From positions 1,111,565 through 1,175,564 of the forward strand of contig LNGK01000006.1 of NCBI GenBank assembly GCA_001510575.1: a stretch of 64,000 bases of DNA, written 5' to 3'. The notes beneath the pieces are model-generated. The model did no database searches. It had not been told where the DNA came from and saw only the letters and a list, made by a program, of their open reading frames with translations. A program made the translations under genes and the position numbers. Source of the DNA: Knoxdaviesia capensis (Eukaryota > Ascomycota > Sordariomycetes > Microascales > Gondwanamycetaceae). Positions 20,861 to 32,756 of this stretch are shown here, piece by piece (the stretch's first letter is position 1; each line of letters opens with the position of its first letter).

Positions 20861-23632
20861 TTAGGTGGAAGACGGGGTGTGCCCCGGCACATATTGGAAA
20901 AACGACCACAAGCGTATCTCTCTCCCACTTACTTACATTCTGACTTCCTCCGCAGAGATATAAGCAGCGTGAGTCTGAGAGAACGCTTACTTTAGAGTGC
21001 AGATAGTGTCCCGTTCTTCACGGAATGTTTGTTCGCAAGTATTGAGCTCTTGGGTCGGGTTCAGGACTATATCCCCGTAGAAAAAGAAAGAAAAAAAGGA
21101 AAAAAAGAAAAAAGACCGAGATACCCCACGCTAGTCCCAAAGCGGAGCGAAGCTGCAGGCTGTATGCTGGAGTACCATCAGGGCTGCGAGAAAGTATCAT
21201 GAGCATGAAAACTGCAGCCAATCGCACCCGGCACGGTACACTTCCTGTGGCAAGAGGAACATGATAGCGACATCTATAGGCGCCAAGCGCCACATTGCCA
21301 TGGATTAGTCTTGGCGCTTCCGCTAGCGCCTTGGCGGCTTAAAGGACCCGCCCGCTTTTCTGTTCTTTTATATTCCCACCCCTGGGATCTTTTTGCCTTT
21401 TTGTTCCTCGTCGCTGGCTGGCTCATTTCTTCTGCTTCCACTTTCCCCACCTTGTGCCTAGCAATAATCACATTTTCTTTTGTACGACTGGGAGAGGGGA
21501 AGAGGGGAGAGAAAGAACAGACAGGAGGAGGGCGGAATGCTTTTCTGGTTCACTTCACTTATATCCTGCGTTTGCCCTGTTGTCGTTTAGGTTTACAGGA
21601 TCGGGCCCTCCGGGTGGATATCATTGGATACCCGTATTACACTGCAATGTCGTTCTCTTTTGGGACATGCCCGCCGGGTTCTCGACTGCTCGTCTCGCTC
21701 TGCTGACCCTGAGTGACCTCCACCCAGTGCACTTCAAACGGTGGCTGTCCCGCGATATACTATACAGTACATACTGTAGAGTGGTCGTGGCTAGTCAATA
21801 TGCATGCTCTCTTCGCCAACTCCGGCTTCCAGCCAGTGACTTACACAGAGAATCGATAGATAGCATGTGGAAGCGCTGATGCAGAACCCATCCATCCTTT
21901 TGCTGCTTGTCGGTGGGGGGTAAGCCTGGGCGGTGGTGGTATGCCTCTCCATCTGTTTTCGCCACAATCTCTCGCTTGCATCCCCTTCACACCACCACAC
22001 CCAAAGTCGGGCGAGTCGATGGGGGGAAAGGAGTCAAGTGTGGGAATCCGGGAGATAGTTGAGGTAACAGTGTTCCATGGATGATGCTTCCTGTTAGCTA
22101 CGGACCGCCGGAATTCCAGCATGGCTCTGTGGGCGGTGGTGCTGGGGAAAGCAAGAAAAGCCGCCTCCCCCTCTGTCTCCCCCGATCACGAATCCACTGG
22201 TTTGTAAAACAGGTTAGAAATATTATATGGGGCTTTCCTCTTTTATCTCCAGCAGGGGGGCTCAGAGGTCGTCGCGTTCACCGTCGGGTTAAGATTCAAG
22301 ATAAAGTAGCAGGCTAATACGGTGACGGTGAAGCCAGGAGGAAGTTGCCACATGCAGCCATAAATCCCTGTACCAAGGAGGGCATTAAAATAGACGACTT
22401 TTTACAGCGGGTTGTGCAGCAAGGAGGACCTTCTGGAGAACCGAACAGTTGCTATAAAGTTCCAAGGTTTGGGTCCTCCAGTTCCTCGTGCAGCTTCTCC
22501 TCACATGAAATTGTGCGAAGCCAAGAACATCAGAGATGAGACTCCGCTTCCGATGGGCGAGTGGCCAGGTGATAGGCATTCCTTACGTATCATTACATGC
22601 AGCACTTATACTACTTGTATCCTCCCTCCAAACTCCAACGCCGACTCCAAACTGCTGATGACCATTCTCCGTGCAGAATGAGGCATACCAAGCCTCCCAG
22701 CTTCCACACAGACGTTGGAAAGCAGTCACTTGGAGTGCAAGCCGCTGGTGCTGGTGGCTGGCCTCCCACGATACCGATTCACCTCGGACGATTGTTCAGG
22801 TATGCAGCATATGAGTATCTGTGTTCTGCACTTTGTTGGTGGGTTTGTGCACTGGAAGAAGTGGACGTCTGCTGTTGTGCATATCGCACTGCATGCACGA
22901 TCGACTTGAAAACACCCACGAACCCCGTCCAGGTGGAACCATTTTATGCCCGCAATGCCTGGCCAAGTTCCTAGCCCCCCCCGGGCGGCACCACAACGCC
23001 TTCTTTGCAAGGCAAGGAGGGACCCCTTTGCTAGTGGTCGACTTTCGGTTTAGCGCACGTAAAGAAGGCCCGACGACGACCTGTTTGTGCGAGTAGTGCA
23101 GAGATACCAGATCTCGCCCGCGGCGCGTTGACTAGGGGTCCAGGATGACCTGTTCGGACAGTTTGTCGCCCGCCCGGACGACACGCCCCAACCCCACGGC
23201 CTCGCCGGCTGGAGCAGGAGCCTAACCCTTCTGGGCCGCACAGCGAGAGAGAGAGAGCCTGTGTGCGGTGGTGTCGAGATATGGGGGAGGAGGGAGGCGG
23301 GGGGCCCCTCACACCGGATTTACCGTTTACTCCCAGTGGGCTTAGCTCTGAGTCCTCTGTGAGCTATCCCGAAGTTGGATATCCCCGACTTTTCGCACTA
23401 CTCCTCCTCACCGGGGTTAAGCTTATCGTATATTGATGAACCTTATGCTTCTTTCAACATGAGGTGATGTTCTTCGCGAGAAAAAACAAAAAAGAAAAAA
23501 AACCCCCCCCCCCAGAATGCCTTTGGGAGAATATGCACAGCATTGAATCAGGTCGCGAGAGTGGCTATCTCCAGCACGTGTTCTCGCTCAGGTTACCCAT
23601 ATGCCTGACCGGAATTCTGTGCGGTACGTACT

Positions 23633-23656
23633 GTATAGTACTGTACAGTACTATAC
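23633..23656. repeat. Perfect 24-bp palindrome (ACTGTACAGT core)
   Basis: Each half reads GTATAGTACTGT towards the centre, giving 12 bp per arm with no spacer. Related ACTGTA/TACAGT strings occur at 21758-21778, 24713-24726 and 26363-26372 in the same gene-poor block. Confidence 0.85.
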
Positions 23657-24684
23657 TGTCCTTTCCCACGAATCGTTCGTTCCTGTTTACTCAGACCCAT
23701 ACGAGAATAATACGACCTTCCTGGTCGGGACAAGTTCGGCGGCATTCGGCAGCGTCTTGGCGCTTCCAGAAGCTTTATCGGCGGGAGAAGAAGCAAGAAA
23801 AAACAAACACTTTGGGGCATGGGGCTTTCAACGAGCTGTGGTGCAGTGTGTTCTTCATAGCGGTTCCACCCCCTCTATCTCTCTGTCTGTCTTCCCTCTG
23901 ATCGGCTTGTTTTTCTTCCCACACCATGCTGATTATATGTGTAGCCGAAGCCTGCAAGGGATTCTGCACTCGGGTGGGCGGTTCTGTTTGTACGAGCGCC
24001 GCCGTGTCAGACTTACGGCCCGGTACAGGTGCGACTGTGCTATTTCTGTATGTCTACCGACAGCCAAACAACGCGGCATGTAGACTAACAGGGACGTACA
24101 TATTCGGACACTTATGCCCTGCTCCGGTGTGCGTGACCGATGGACTGCTGGTATGCAAGATACTTCTAACAGAGACACAAGGGAAGAAGGATACACAGTG
24201 TATCTGGGGATTGCTCCATAGAGAAGCATATTTGCCGGATTTACTTCTTTCCGCATAAGCTTGTTCCTATGTGTGAGAATATGACGGACAATAGTGCATA
24301 TACCTCCGTTGTGCTGCTCTCGGGCTCACTTCCCAGCACCTGATGTCCGGGAAATCCTAATTAAGATGGATGGAGCATGATGATAGATACAGAAAGACTA
24401 GGGGCCGGCCTGACAGGAATGGACTAGTCTTATCTCGACAGGACTCTGACCTCGAGCCAGGATATACGCTGATGTGTGTGTGTGTGTGCGTGTGTGCGTG
24501 TGTGCGTGGACTGACTATCGCTCACTGCTCCGTGTAAGCCACATGAGAAACTGGTGATGTGTGAGTGATGAGTCTTGGCTTTTGTTGCTTCCCTCCCACA
24601 CACCCACGCTGGACTCGCTTGGGGGCTGTTAACTTTTTTTGGTCTTCTCCGGATGGTGTCGTCTCCCTACTACTCTTAGAGGAA

Positions 24685-24710
<26 letters not shown>
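24685..24710. repeat. (TG)13 microsatellite
   Basis: Pure TG run; a second impure TG/CG run lies at 24474-24508. Confidence 0.95.
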
Positions 24711-24715
<5 letters not shown>

Positions 24716-25231
24716 ACAGTATGTACAGCCACTTGGGGTCTCGGCACACGCCCGCCTTGCCTGCTGAAAGCCTCGTCGTCTTGGCTGTTTGCTGGCTGGA
24801 TGTGTGATACCGTCTGCTTTCCTTTCTAGGCAGACTTCATCTGATAGGGATGGGCCAGCAACCCCAAGCGTGTAAGCCAGCCAGACGAGGCCGTTCCAAC
24901 CATTGCTGGCGAAATTAGCAGTACTTGGCATGGCATCCGGACGGGGCTGGGATATGATCGGCACGCAAGATAAGAGCGGGAACGCTGGTCTCCCACCTAG
25001 TCCCGGCGTTTGCCTGCATTTTTAACCTCCAGTGGAGTACATGCAGAATAGGCATTCAGTGGAATTTTCGAGAAATGCTCACCCAACCACACAAGTGGGA
25101 GTAAGTTCAAAAGAGCATACTGGACTGTAGATATCCAATACCACCTTAACCCTAACTAGCATTCCTTCAGCCCCCTAACGCCCTGGAACACTTCGGGTGA
25201 CCTGAAGTTCCCATACCTCCCTGGATGAAAG

Positions 25232-26070
25232 ATGGATTTGACAACTCCCGACGGACGCACGATTCACCTCACTCTCGGCCGCAGCATATCACTAACTCTG
25301 TCCCCCGTAGTCCACGAGCAAGCCCAACCGATCCTCAAGCTGTACGACTGCCGGTCTGGACACCTCCGCGAAAGGGTTCCATGAAACCAGGAAGCGGAGG
25401 CTACATGGCACGAGTGTATCCGGTCTAGCTTAGCGGAAGAGGCTAGTTCGCGAGTCGGACGACTATCACAATGACCATGACCTTTGGGGTCCGGGGGTAA
25501 TACACGACGAAGGGAATGATGACAAGTCCGTCGATAGCTACACCGAGCGCCAGGAGGACGAGGCTGCGATGTCTTACGACGCCCAACGGGAACTTTAAAC
25601 AAGAGGTCCGCGCATATGATCGATTGGAGTCACTCCAGGGCAAGCTTGTTCCGCGACTGCTGGAGTGGTTTCTCGACACTTCCCCCCCAGACGCCGCCAA
25701 CAACAGATCTTCCACCAAATTACTTCTAGATCCCCACCCAAGAACTTCCAGATCCGCGGCATATTACTGGAGTATATCGCGGATTTCTTCCCCATGGACG
25801 AGCTGGTGAAGCAACTACTGTATGTACCCAACAAGCCCGGGGTTGTGGAGGGAAGCCGTGCAGCAAGCGATCGACGCGGTGAAACTGGTTGACGAGGCTG
25901 GTGTGGCGCACGAGGACTGTTGGCGCAGAAACATGCTTTGGACATATCCGGAGGGCTCATTTCGGGTGTGGCAGCTCGACTTCTAGCAGAGTTCCTTTGA
26001 ATCTCAGGATAATGATATAGACGATCCGAATGATGGGACTGCGTTGGGCTTCTTATATTCGTCAGACTGA
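25232..26070 (+). pseudogene. Degraded fungal protein-kinase-like gene
   Basis: Coding character is clear but broken into several frames. Segment 1 starts at the ATG at 25232 (MDLTTPDGRTIHLTLG, then PILKLYDCRSGHLRERVP) and stops at 25382. Segment 2, in another frame, reads RESDDYHNDHDLWGPG and SYTERQEDEAAMSYDAQRE. Segment 3 reads EVRAYDRLESLQGKLVPRLL and SPPDAANNRSS. Segment 4 reads IRGILLEYIADFFPMDELVK. Segment 5 reads AIDAVKLVDEAGVAHEDCWR then RNMLW and FRVWQLDF, followed by TAG at 25984 and FESQDNDIDD to a final stop at 26068. AHEDCWRRN with LDF resembles the HxDxxxxN...D catalytic loop of the fungal kinase-like proteins. At least three frameshifts and two in-frame stops mean it is not functional as read. 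The decay is by indels and stops, not C-to-T flooding. Confidence 0.75.
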
Positions 26071-27561
26071 TAACCCCGGAGCTGTCGCATGCATTATGTC
26101 TTTGAGAATCAATCGCGAGACTGGGTACTCTTTTGATGGAACAGCTTGGACTTTTCATATATATAAAGACTGATTATATCACAGGATGAGTTGTACTCTT
26201 AGAGAACGCCTCCACTCCAAGATAGATCAAATACCATCAGGCACTTCCTTCTTTTCTCAAGCCATCATGTTATTTAATCTCTTTTTAACAAGTACACTCT
26301 TTCTATTTCGCGGTGTGGTTCCCAATTGATTCACCTACTACAGAGGATAATCTAGTTAAAGAACAGTACTGTAACTACTCCAGCCACTCGAAATCAGCCG
26401 TCTATCGCCCACCACACTCATTCCCAGGGGATTCTGGCGATCCGACCAGAAACACACAATATTGAGTTCTTCAACCAACTCGCAGAATGGAGAACCACAC
26501 CCAGCTGAGGGTGTGTAGGAGAGACACCGAGATGTCACATCTGCTGACATCTTGCCTCCCCCCTCTCTCGATTATGCCCCCATCTCGATCACGCCGAAAA
26601 GTAACTGTGCTCACTATCTCTGTCTCCCTCGCCCACCCCGCCCACTTACACCCGTCATCCTCCAGAGATACGGACGGAATCGAGAGAAGCCGTCGAGTGC
26701 AAGAAACCAAGCAACATGTAAGTGAGCGACAGAGGGCTGGCATCCGGGTCTGGGCAACAACGCCAACGACGAAAATGCCACCCCCAAATCTTCGGGCTCT
26801 CCGTGATCCCTTATCTCTGGAGCTCCCTGCCGGCTCTACCTCTCTGTCTCTCTCTCTCTCTCGTGTTTTTTTTTTTTTTTGCCCGTTCCGCTTGGCTCGT
26901 GGACGGGGGAGGGTCGTCTGATCGCAGCAGAACAATATTATGTGCACATGAAAGCACAAAGGAAGCATGCAATGGAGCCAGAAGTAGCGAGCCCGACGTG
27001 GGTTTCGCTGTCGATGTAACACTGCAGGTCTCTTGGAACCGCTGATATCGAAGGCGAAAAGTAACCAAGCGGAAGAGACGAAGGCGTGAGAAAAGCAAAT
27101 AGATTCGTGGGCAGCTGGCTCTCTCCACCCTCTCTCACTTTTGGGTCTTGGCGCGGCCGTTGGTTGACCAAAGGCTTGGTTGGGTGGTGTGAATGAGAGT
27201 CTGTGTGCAGTCTGGGTGTGCGTGGCAAGGGTCGCCGATAGGGAAGACGAGGATACGTATACGTGAATAGACTTGGCCTTATAGGTGAACCTTAATATTT
27301 CGTCGGATCTGTGAGTGCTCGGTAGTGTAAGATTTGAGAAATGGGGGCGGGTCGCGCACTATGGCTTATAGCAGACAAGGATATGCTGCTCCTGTATACC
27401 ACCGATGCTCGTAGTATATGCGAGGTGGGTGATTGCGGGTACAGGGCCTTTCTTTTCCCACTTACACACACCCTTTTTGTGTTCCACTTCGCCTTGTGTT
27501 TCTCTTTGTTTTTCGTACTCCCGCTCTGTCTCGGCCGTGATCTCACTTTGGCCGTCCACCG

Positions 27562-27568
<7 letters not shown>

Positions 27569-27610
<42 letters not shown>

Positions 27611-27624
27611 CTCTCTCTCGCTCT
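27569..27624. repeat. (CT)n microsatellite
   Basis: About 39 nt of uninterrupted CT followed by interrupted units. Confidence 0.95.
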
Positions 27625-28368
27625 GTATCTTACAGCACTTTCATATGTACTCACATATTCAGCTGCCCGTGCTTTCTGACCTCATGCTCCCGGCCTCCGC
27701 CAAGAGTATCACGGTTATCTTCAGGTGGGACTTTGCCCAGCATTCTGGTCACCAAATCCTATAAATGGGCGGGCTGCGAATGGACAGGTGGTGATCCTTC
27801 AAATCTTGATATTGGATCCCGGACACGTATGTCGACCAGGAGAGGGGAGGGGAGGGAATGTCTTATCAGAAAGGCCAAGGAAGACAAAAGAGAGTTAGGG
27901 TAAAATAAAAATATAGAATTGAGCCAAAAAAAAAAAAAAAGAATTCCCAATATCGAAATCCAAGATTGGAGAACTGTTCCCGGCTTGGGGGATGTGTGTG
28001 TGAGTGTGTGTGGGTGCTTGGAGGGTGGCCAGACCAGGACAGGGTTCGCACAGCCATACTCCAGAGAGATATGGAGATGCATGCTTCTTCGTGTGCTTCC
28101 GCGTCGTCTTCCTCTGGCCTGGGTGGGAGGAATCCCAGCTTCGAGTCCCGATACTACGTTCCCGTATCTGGTCTGTTTGGTGAACCATGTTTGCCTTCTT
28201 GCCCGTTGCCTCATCTCTCCTCCCCTCCCTCCCCCTTTCGCTTCAAGGCTCTCTCTCTCGTTCTGGGCGGACGAGGATGCGGATCCATCTTTGATCCTCG
28301 CTGTGCCTCTAGTGTAGGGATGCGCTGATACCAAGTGCTGGGGACTGGGCCGAGAAGATATGCCATGC

Positions 28369-28403
<35 letters not shown>

Positions 28404-28412
28404 ACACACACG
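28369..28412. repeat. (CA)n microsatellite
   Basis: Near-perfect CA run with a single TCA interruption, about 390 bp upstream of the symporter start. Confidence 0.95.
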
Positions 28413-28480
28413 CTCACTCCCACACCCACTTGGGTGTTTCTGTACGTGAAGAGTCGCAGCAACCCGCCCCACGAAGTTAA

Positions 28481-28488
28481 TATATATA
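28481..28488 (+). promoter_or_regulatory. TATA-like element of the symporter gene
   Basis: TATATATA about 320 bp before the ATG at 28804 and just ahead of a pyrimidine-rich tract (28497-28580) where transcription could start. Confidence 0.4.
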
Positions 28489-28803
28489 CGTCCCGTCTCT
28501 TCCGCCCCTCGCCTCTCTGTTTCGTTTCGTTTTTTTTCTCTTCTTCGTCTCCTTGTCCTTCGTCCTCCTCTCAGGCTGTACAGATTGCTTCATTGGCCAA
28601 TTTGGTTGTCCTCTTCCTTAATTATTCTATTTTTGAGGCTGAGACATCTTTTGCTTTCTCAGACACACTTCCCCCTCCCCAGACAAGACCATACGAAAAG
28701 ACTTGAAAAAGTCCAGGATCCCTTGATCGGTTTCCTGACAGACAAATCTTCCCTTCTCCTCTCTTTTCCTCCCTCTTTCTTCTCCCATCACACAACCTCC
28801 ACA

Positions 28804-30306
28804 ATGGATGAGAAGATCGACCCCAAGATCCAGGCCACTCAGGTCAGCTCTGCGTCGGCGTCGGACCATGCTGCTCCCGTTGAGAAGAAGAGCTTCGGCC
28901 GCAAGGTTTGGGAGTACACTCTCGAGCCCGGCTCGGCCATCCAGATCGTCATTGCCGCCGCCCTCGGTGTGGGTATCGGTCTGGCCGTGACCTCGTCGAC
29001 CGACAAGGTCCCCGATGCCGCCCGGATGCTCGTTGGTATCCCCGGTACCCTCTGGCTCCGCGCCCTCCGTGCCGTCGGTAAGTTCTTTTTTCTCCTCCGC
29101 TATCTCCACTACACACACACACACACACACAGTACCGTCTAACCCGTGCTTCGTCCTTGTCCAGTTCTCCCCCTGATTATCGTGTCCATCATCCTGTCCG
29201 TCCTCACCCTCCGCGAAATGACCGGAAAGGGCCAGAAGCTTGCCATGTATGCCGTTGGCTGGTACATCATCACCACCATGGTCGCCATTGCCCTGTCCTG
29301 CATCATGATCTCGCAGGTCTGGGGCCCCATGATGTACATGGTCGACGACGAGAGCCTGGACGCCAGCAACATCACCCCGCCCGCCAAGGTCGCCGTGCAC
29401 GAGGCTGTGGTGTCGATGTTCGAGTCGTTCGTGCCCATCAACATTGTGGCCGCCCTCGCCAACGACGCCCTGCTGTCCGTGCTGATCGCCTCCGTGGTGT
29501 TCGCCTCGCTGCTCGACCCCAAGTCGCCCATCGTCGGCGTGCTCAAGGAGATCGAGGCCATCGTCACCCGCATCATCACGTGGCTGATCCAGGCCGCCCC
29601 CTACGGCGTGTTCTGCCTGATTCTGTCCAACATGTTCCGTCTCAAGCTCAGCGCCATCGGCGAGAACATGGCCTACCTCATCGGAGGCTCCGTCACCACC
29701 ATCCTGATCCACCTCTTCGTGCTGCTCCCCGCCGCCTACTTCGCCATCACCCGCAAGAACCCCTACGTCTACTGGATCGCCTGTGCGCCCGCCTGGATCA
29801 CGGCCTGGGGTACCGCCTCGTCGGCTGCCACCCTCTCGCTCACCCTCCGCTGCTGCAGGGAGCGCGGTGTGCCCCGCTCCGTCTACCAGTTCACCGTCCC
29901 TCTGGGCTGCCTGATCAACATGGACGGAACCGCCATCTACTTCCCCACTGCCGTTGTGTTCCTGGCCCGCACCCAGGGCATCGACCTGGGCGCCGTCGAC
30001 TACGTCGTCATCACCTTCCTTGCCACCCTCGCTGCCGTTGGTACCACCCCCATCCCCAGCTCCTCGCTCGTCCTCACCCTCATGATTGCCAACTCGGTCA
30101 ACGTCCCCATCACCGGAATGTACGCCGTCATTGTTGCCATCGATTGGTTCATCGACCGCTTCCGCACCATGCTGAACGTCAGCGGTGACATGTACGCTGC
30201 TGCCATTCTGCAGAAGCTTGCTGGCTTCACCGCTGCCGATGACCACGTCACCGAGGAGGAGGCTGCCGCCGATGTTGCCGCCATGTCTCCCGAGAACCGC
30301 GTGTAA
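28804..30306 (+). CDS. Sodium:dicarboxylate (EAAT/DAACS-type) symporter
   Basis: Secondary transporter of the SDF family, homologous to animal glutamate transporters and bacterial GltP/DctA; imports acidic amino acids or C4-dicarboxylates with cations. Exon 1 28804-29077, intron 29078-29164 (GTAAGT, a CA repeat, GTCCAG), exon 2 29165-30306; 471 aa, typical. Visible: the first hydrophobic segment QIVIAAALGVGIGLAVTS, VLPLIIVSIILSVLTLREM, the serine-rich re-entrant loop AWGTASSAATLSLTLRCC, the substrate and ion motif INMDGTAIYFPTAVVFLA, and the second loop GTTPIPSSSLVLTLMIANSV. The C-terminus is soluble and acidic (DDHVTEEEAAAD). The key NMDGT motif is intact, so it should be functional. It has very G/C-rich codons, unlike the flanking DNA. 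Confidence 0.92.
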
Positions 30307-31028
30307 GAAAATGAAATTATATTAGATACATGTGTATGCATATATTTCTTTTTAGAAAATTCTAATTTGAAATATACTATCGAAGATGGCTATTCTGAGA
30401 CTAGTTTGATGGGATGATGCTTCCTCCCACATAGCTTGGTATATTCTCTTTATGTGTATGCTTCTATTGTTTCATTTCTGGGCGAGTTTTTCGTTAACGC
30501 TTTTTCTTTTTCTCTGACTCCTGTTTTTATACCATTTAATGCATATACGCATGTGATACCGAATTAAGATAATATTCTATCTATATAGCTGCTCCTATAT
30601 GATCTTTGTGTGTGAACTATGTGATTGTGAACTGCCTCCTTCGTATTGTGTTCTGTTTCCAGATATCTAGTAAATATTAAACCCTAATTGAACTCTCTTA
30701 TCATGATAGCTGAACCTGATGTTGACTTTTTATAACATCAACAATAAACAATAATAAGGCAAATTGATGTTGATCACACGATAGTCAACCAATATTTATC
30801 TGATTTTGGTCTTGTATTTAAATATCTCTATCATGATTGAATAGCATCTGCTTGTATTTCTTTCTTCTTCCTTCACCTCGTTCTAGTCCATTTAATAACG
30901 GCATCCTTAACATTCATTACCTTACCTTTATTTTTCAGGTTAGTTCTTGCTCGTTACAATAGGAGATTTAGGCCCCGTCACTTTATAGTCCAGATACTAA
31001 TATCCTCCCTTTTGCCTTTTGAAGAAAT
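30307..31028. other. A/T-rich intergenic region
   Basis: 722 bp, clearly more A/T-rich than its surroundings, consistent with a 3' UTR, poly(A) region and the next promoter. AAACCCTAAT occurs at about 30680. No gene. Confidence 0.55.
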
Positions 31029-32260
31029 ATGGCCTGGACCTTCAGATTGAAGAAGGGCGCTGCCCTGGAAGGCTTTACATCCACTTCCATCCCAGTTCTT
31101 CCCCCTTTCCCCCCCAACAAGCCCCTCTCCTGCTCACTTACCAAATTTGGAGATGGCACACTGAAGACTTCTCCGCAAGAAAACTCTCTTTTCTTCTCGA
31201 ATCTCCCCCTTGAAATCCGCCAGAAAATCCTCCGCGATGCCTTCGGGGACCGCGGCATCCACATCGAGCTGGCCCTTGGGTTTGCAGATAAGTTTTGCAA
31301 GCCCTTCCAGGCGATGTGGGTGCCGCGGCCCGGCGCGCCCGGCGGCTGTATCCGGGCTGTGCAGGCTGGACAGCCGAAGGACCTGGCGCCGGCGCCGGGG
31401 GCGGAAACGCCCGCCTGGATCATGCGAAGCTTTGTCTGCGAGCGAGCGGCCGGCGAGGATGGTGGTGTGATCGGGGGCGACGATCCCATCACCGATCGGT
31501 GCGCCATGACCACCGATCTGACCTACGACAAGGAGACTCGTAGCATGCACAAAGCCCGTGGAGTCGGGGCCCTCGGCTGGATTCTCAGCTGCAAGGCGGC
31601 GTATGTATCCCATTAGACTTCTCCCTCGCTCGCTTCTCACCCGATTTCCAGATCATGGGACTTTTTCTGACCATTCATCTTCTGCACACAAACAGGTACG
31701 CCGACGGAATTTCCGTCCTATACGGTGGAAACACCTTCCACCTTTCCCAGGACGTTATCGTCCCGCAGCTCCCCAAAGCCATCCACGCCGACTACCTGGC
31801 GTTGGTGAAGTCGGTGGAGTTGACCCACCACTTCTCGGTCCCCGACGATACGACGACGGCCGGCCCGATGCTTGAGAAAATCGCCGCGATGCCGGTGACA
31901 TTTCCGAGCCTTCAGCGGCTCCACATAACGTGTTCTGGTGATTGGGTCAGTGACGTGGCCAGCCTCCCCCTCAATGAGCAGGCATCTGACGAAGGCGATG
32001 CCCTGGCCCAGCTGGCGCGTTGGAAGTACGAGGTTGTTCCAACGGTTGTCGCCGCGTTGAAGAAGATGCCGTCGCTGCGCCTCTGCGTCCTTTCGCTGCC
32101 GAGCTCCGCGGGCCGTTTGGAGTATGAGAATGCTCTCCGGCAGGGTCGGCCGGTCCGTTCACAGGGCTGGGCATTCACGCCGGTCACCGTCCCCAACACC
32201 CACAGCTGCACGGGCTTCTGGACTAAGCCGGGCTGGGGCGAGTCTTTCCTTCTTGGCTGA
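31029..32260 (+). CDS. F-box-like fungal protein of unknown function
   Basis: Exon 1 31029-31600, donor GTATGT, acceptor AAACAG, exon 2 31696-32260; 378 aa. Residues about 55-75 read FFSNLPLEIRQKILRDAFG, the F-box-like LPxEIRxxI helix typical of fungal proteins in which this segment is followed by YADGISVLYGGNTFHLSQD. That conserved second motif is restored exactly across the splice junction (SCKAA then YADGISVLY), which supports the intron. Then come NTFHL and repeated hydrophobic helices (LVKSVELTHHFSV, FPSLQRLHITCSGDW). Such proteins may act as substrate adaptors for SCF ubiquitin ligases, but many fungal members have no known role. The long run between the two motifs (about 110 residues) is not conserved-looking. 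Confidence 0.7.
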
Positions 32261-32756
32261 ACGCTCGTGGGCGTTTCCCTTCCTCCTCCTCCTCCTCCTT
32301 CTCCTCCCCCTCCTCCTCCTCCTCCAGGCGACGACTCTCAAAAGATAATCGAGCGAGCCATTTCTTCTTCTTTTTCTCCCTCTTCTTCTTCTTCTTCTAC
32401 TTCTTCAAAAAAGATAGCGACCGTCCCTAGAAGCCTGGCATAATAGTCAGATGATAAGTTGAGATACGGATCATATGCATCTCCATCAATTGACAGAAGA
32501 AAAGACATCGAGCATCACGCCAGCTAGAAAAGGCAGAAACGAAGTCGTCGAAACGAAGGCTTAACCCTAGAAACCAACAGGGCCAAAATTGTGGACACCC
32601 TAACCCAACTTCCAATATTTAGCCGGTCGGCCAATCGATTCAATCTCAATTGAATTGAAGCTCAAGATTTGCTACAAACCGCCGAATCCTGAAATTCCAG
32701 CCCTTCACAACCATCCAAACATCCCATCATCCTCGCCCTGCGCCAATTCGCCCATC
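32261..32756. other. Intergenic with (TCC)n and telomere motifs; NDUFB7 promoter
   Basis: A TCC/TTC-rich tract (32281-32406) follows the F-box-like gene. AACCCTAG (32563) and ACCCTAACCC (32597) lie 160-195 bp before the NDUFB7 start. No gene. Confidence 0.55.

Larger units (their letters stand above)
17002..25231. other. Gene-poor region, left part (8.2 kb)
   Basis: No intact gene recognised on either strand. Base composition is close to balanced, so this is not an A/T-rich RIP-mutated repeat block. Contents listed separately: telomere-motif pairs, a palindrome, TG/GA runs and a possible membrane-protein relic. Open frames at 17715-18318, 19343-19810 and 21454-21879 lack starts, motifs or splice context. 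Confidence 0.5.
26071..28803. other. Gene-poor region, right part, ending in the symporter promoter
   Basis: No gene recognised in 2.7 kb. Contains CT and CA microsatellites and an A run. The last 300 bp hold a TATA-like element and a CT-rich leader belonging to the symporter. The minus-strand frame at 27759-28397 is low-complexity chance. Confidence 0.5.

Noticed and set aside
28627..30246. 539-codon antisense frame over the symporter
   Set aside because: Shadow of the G/C-rich symporter codons; His/Gly/Asp-rich composition and no family features.
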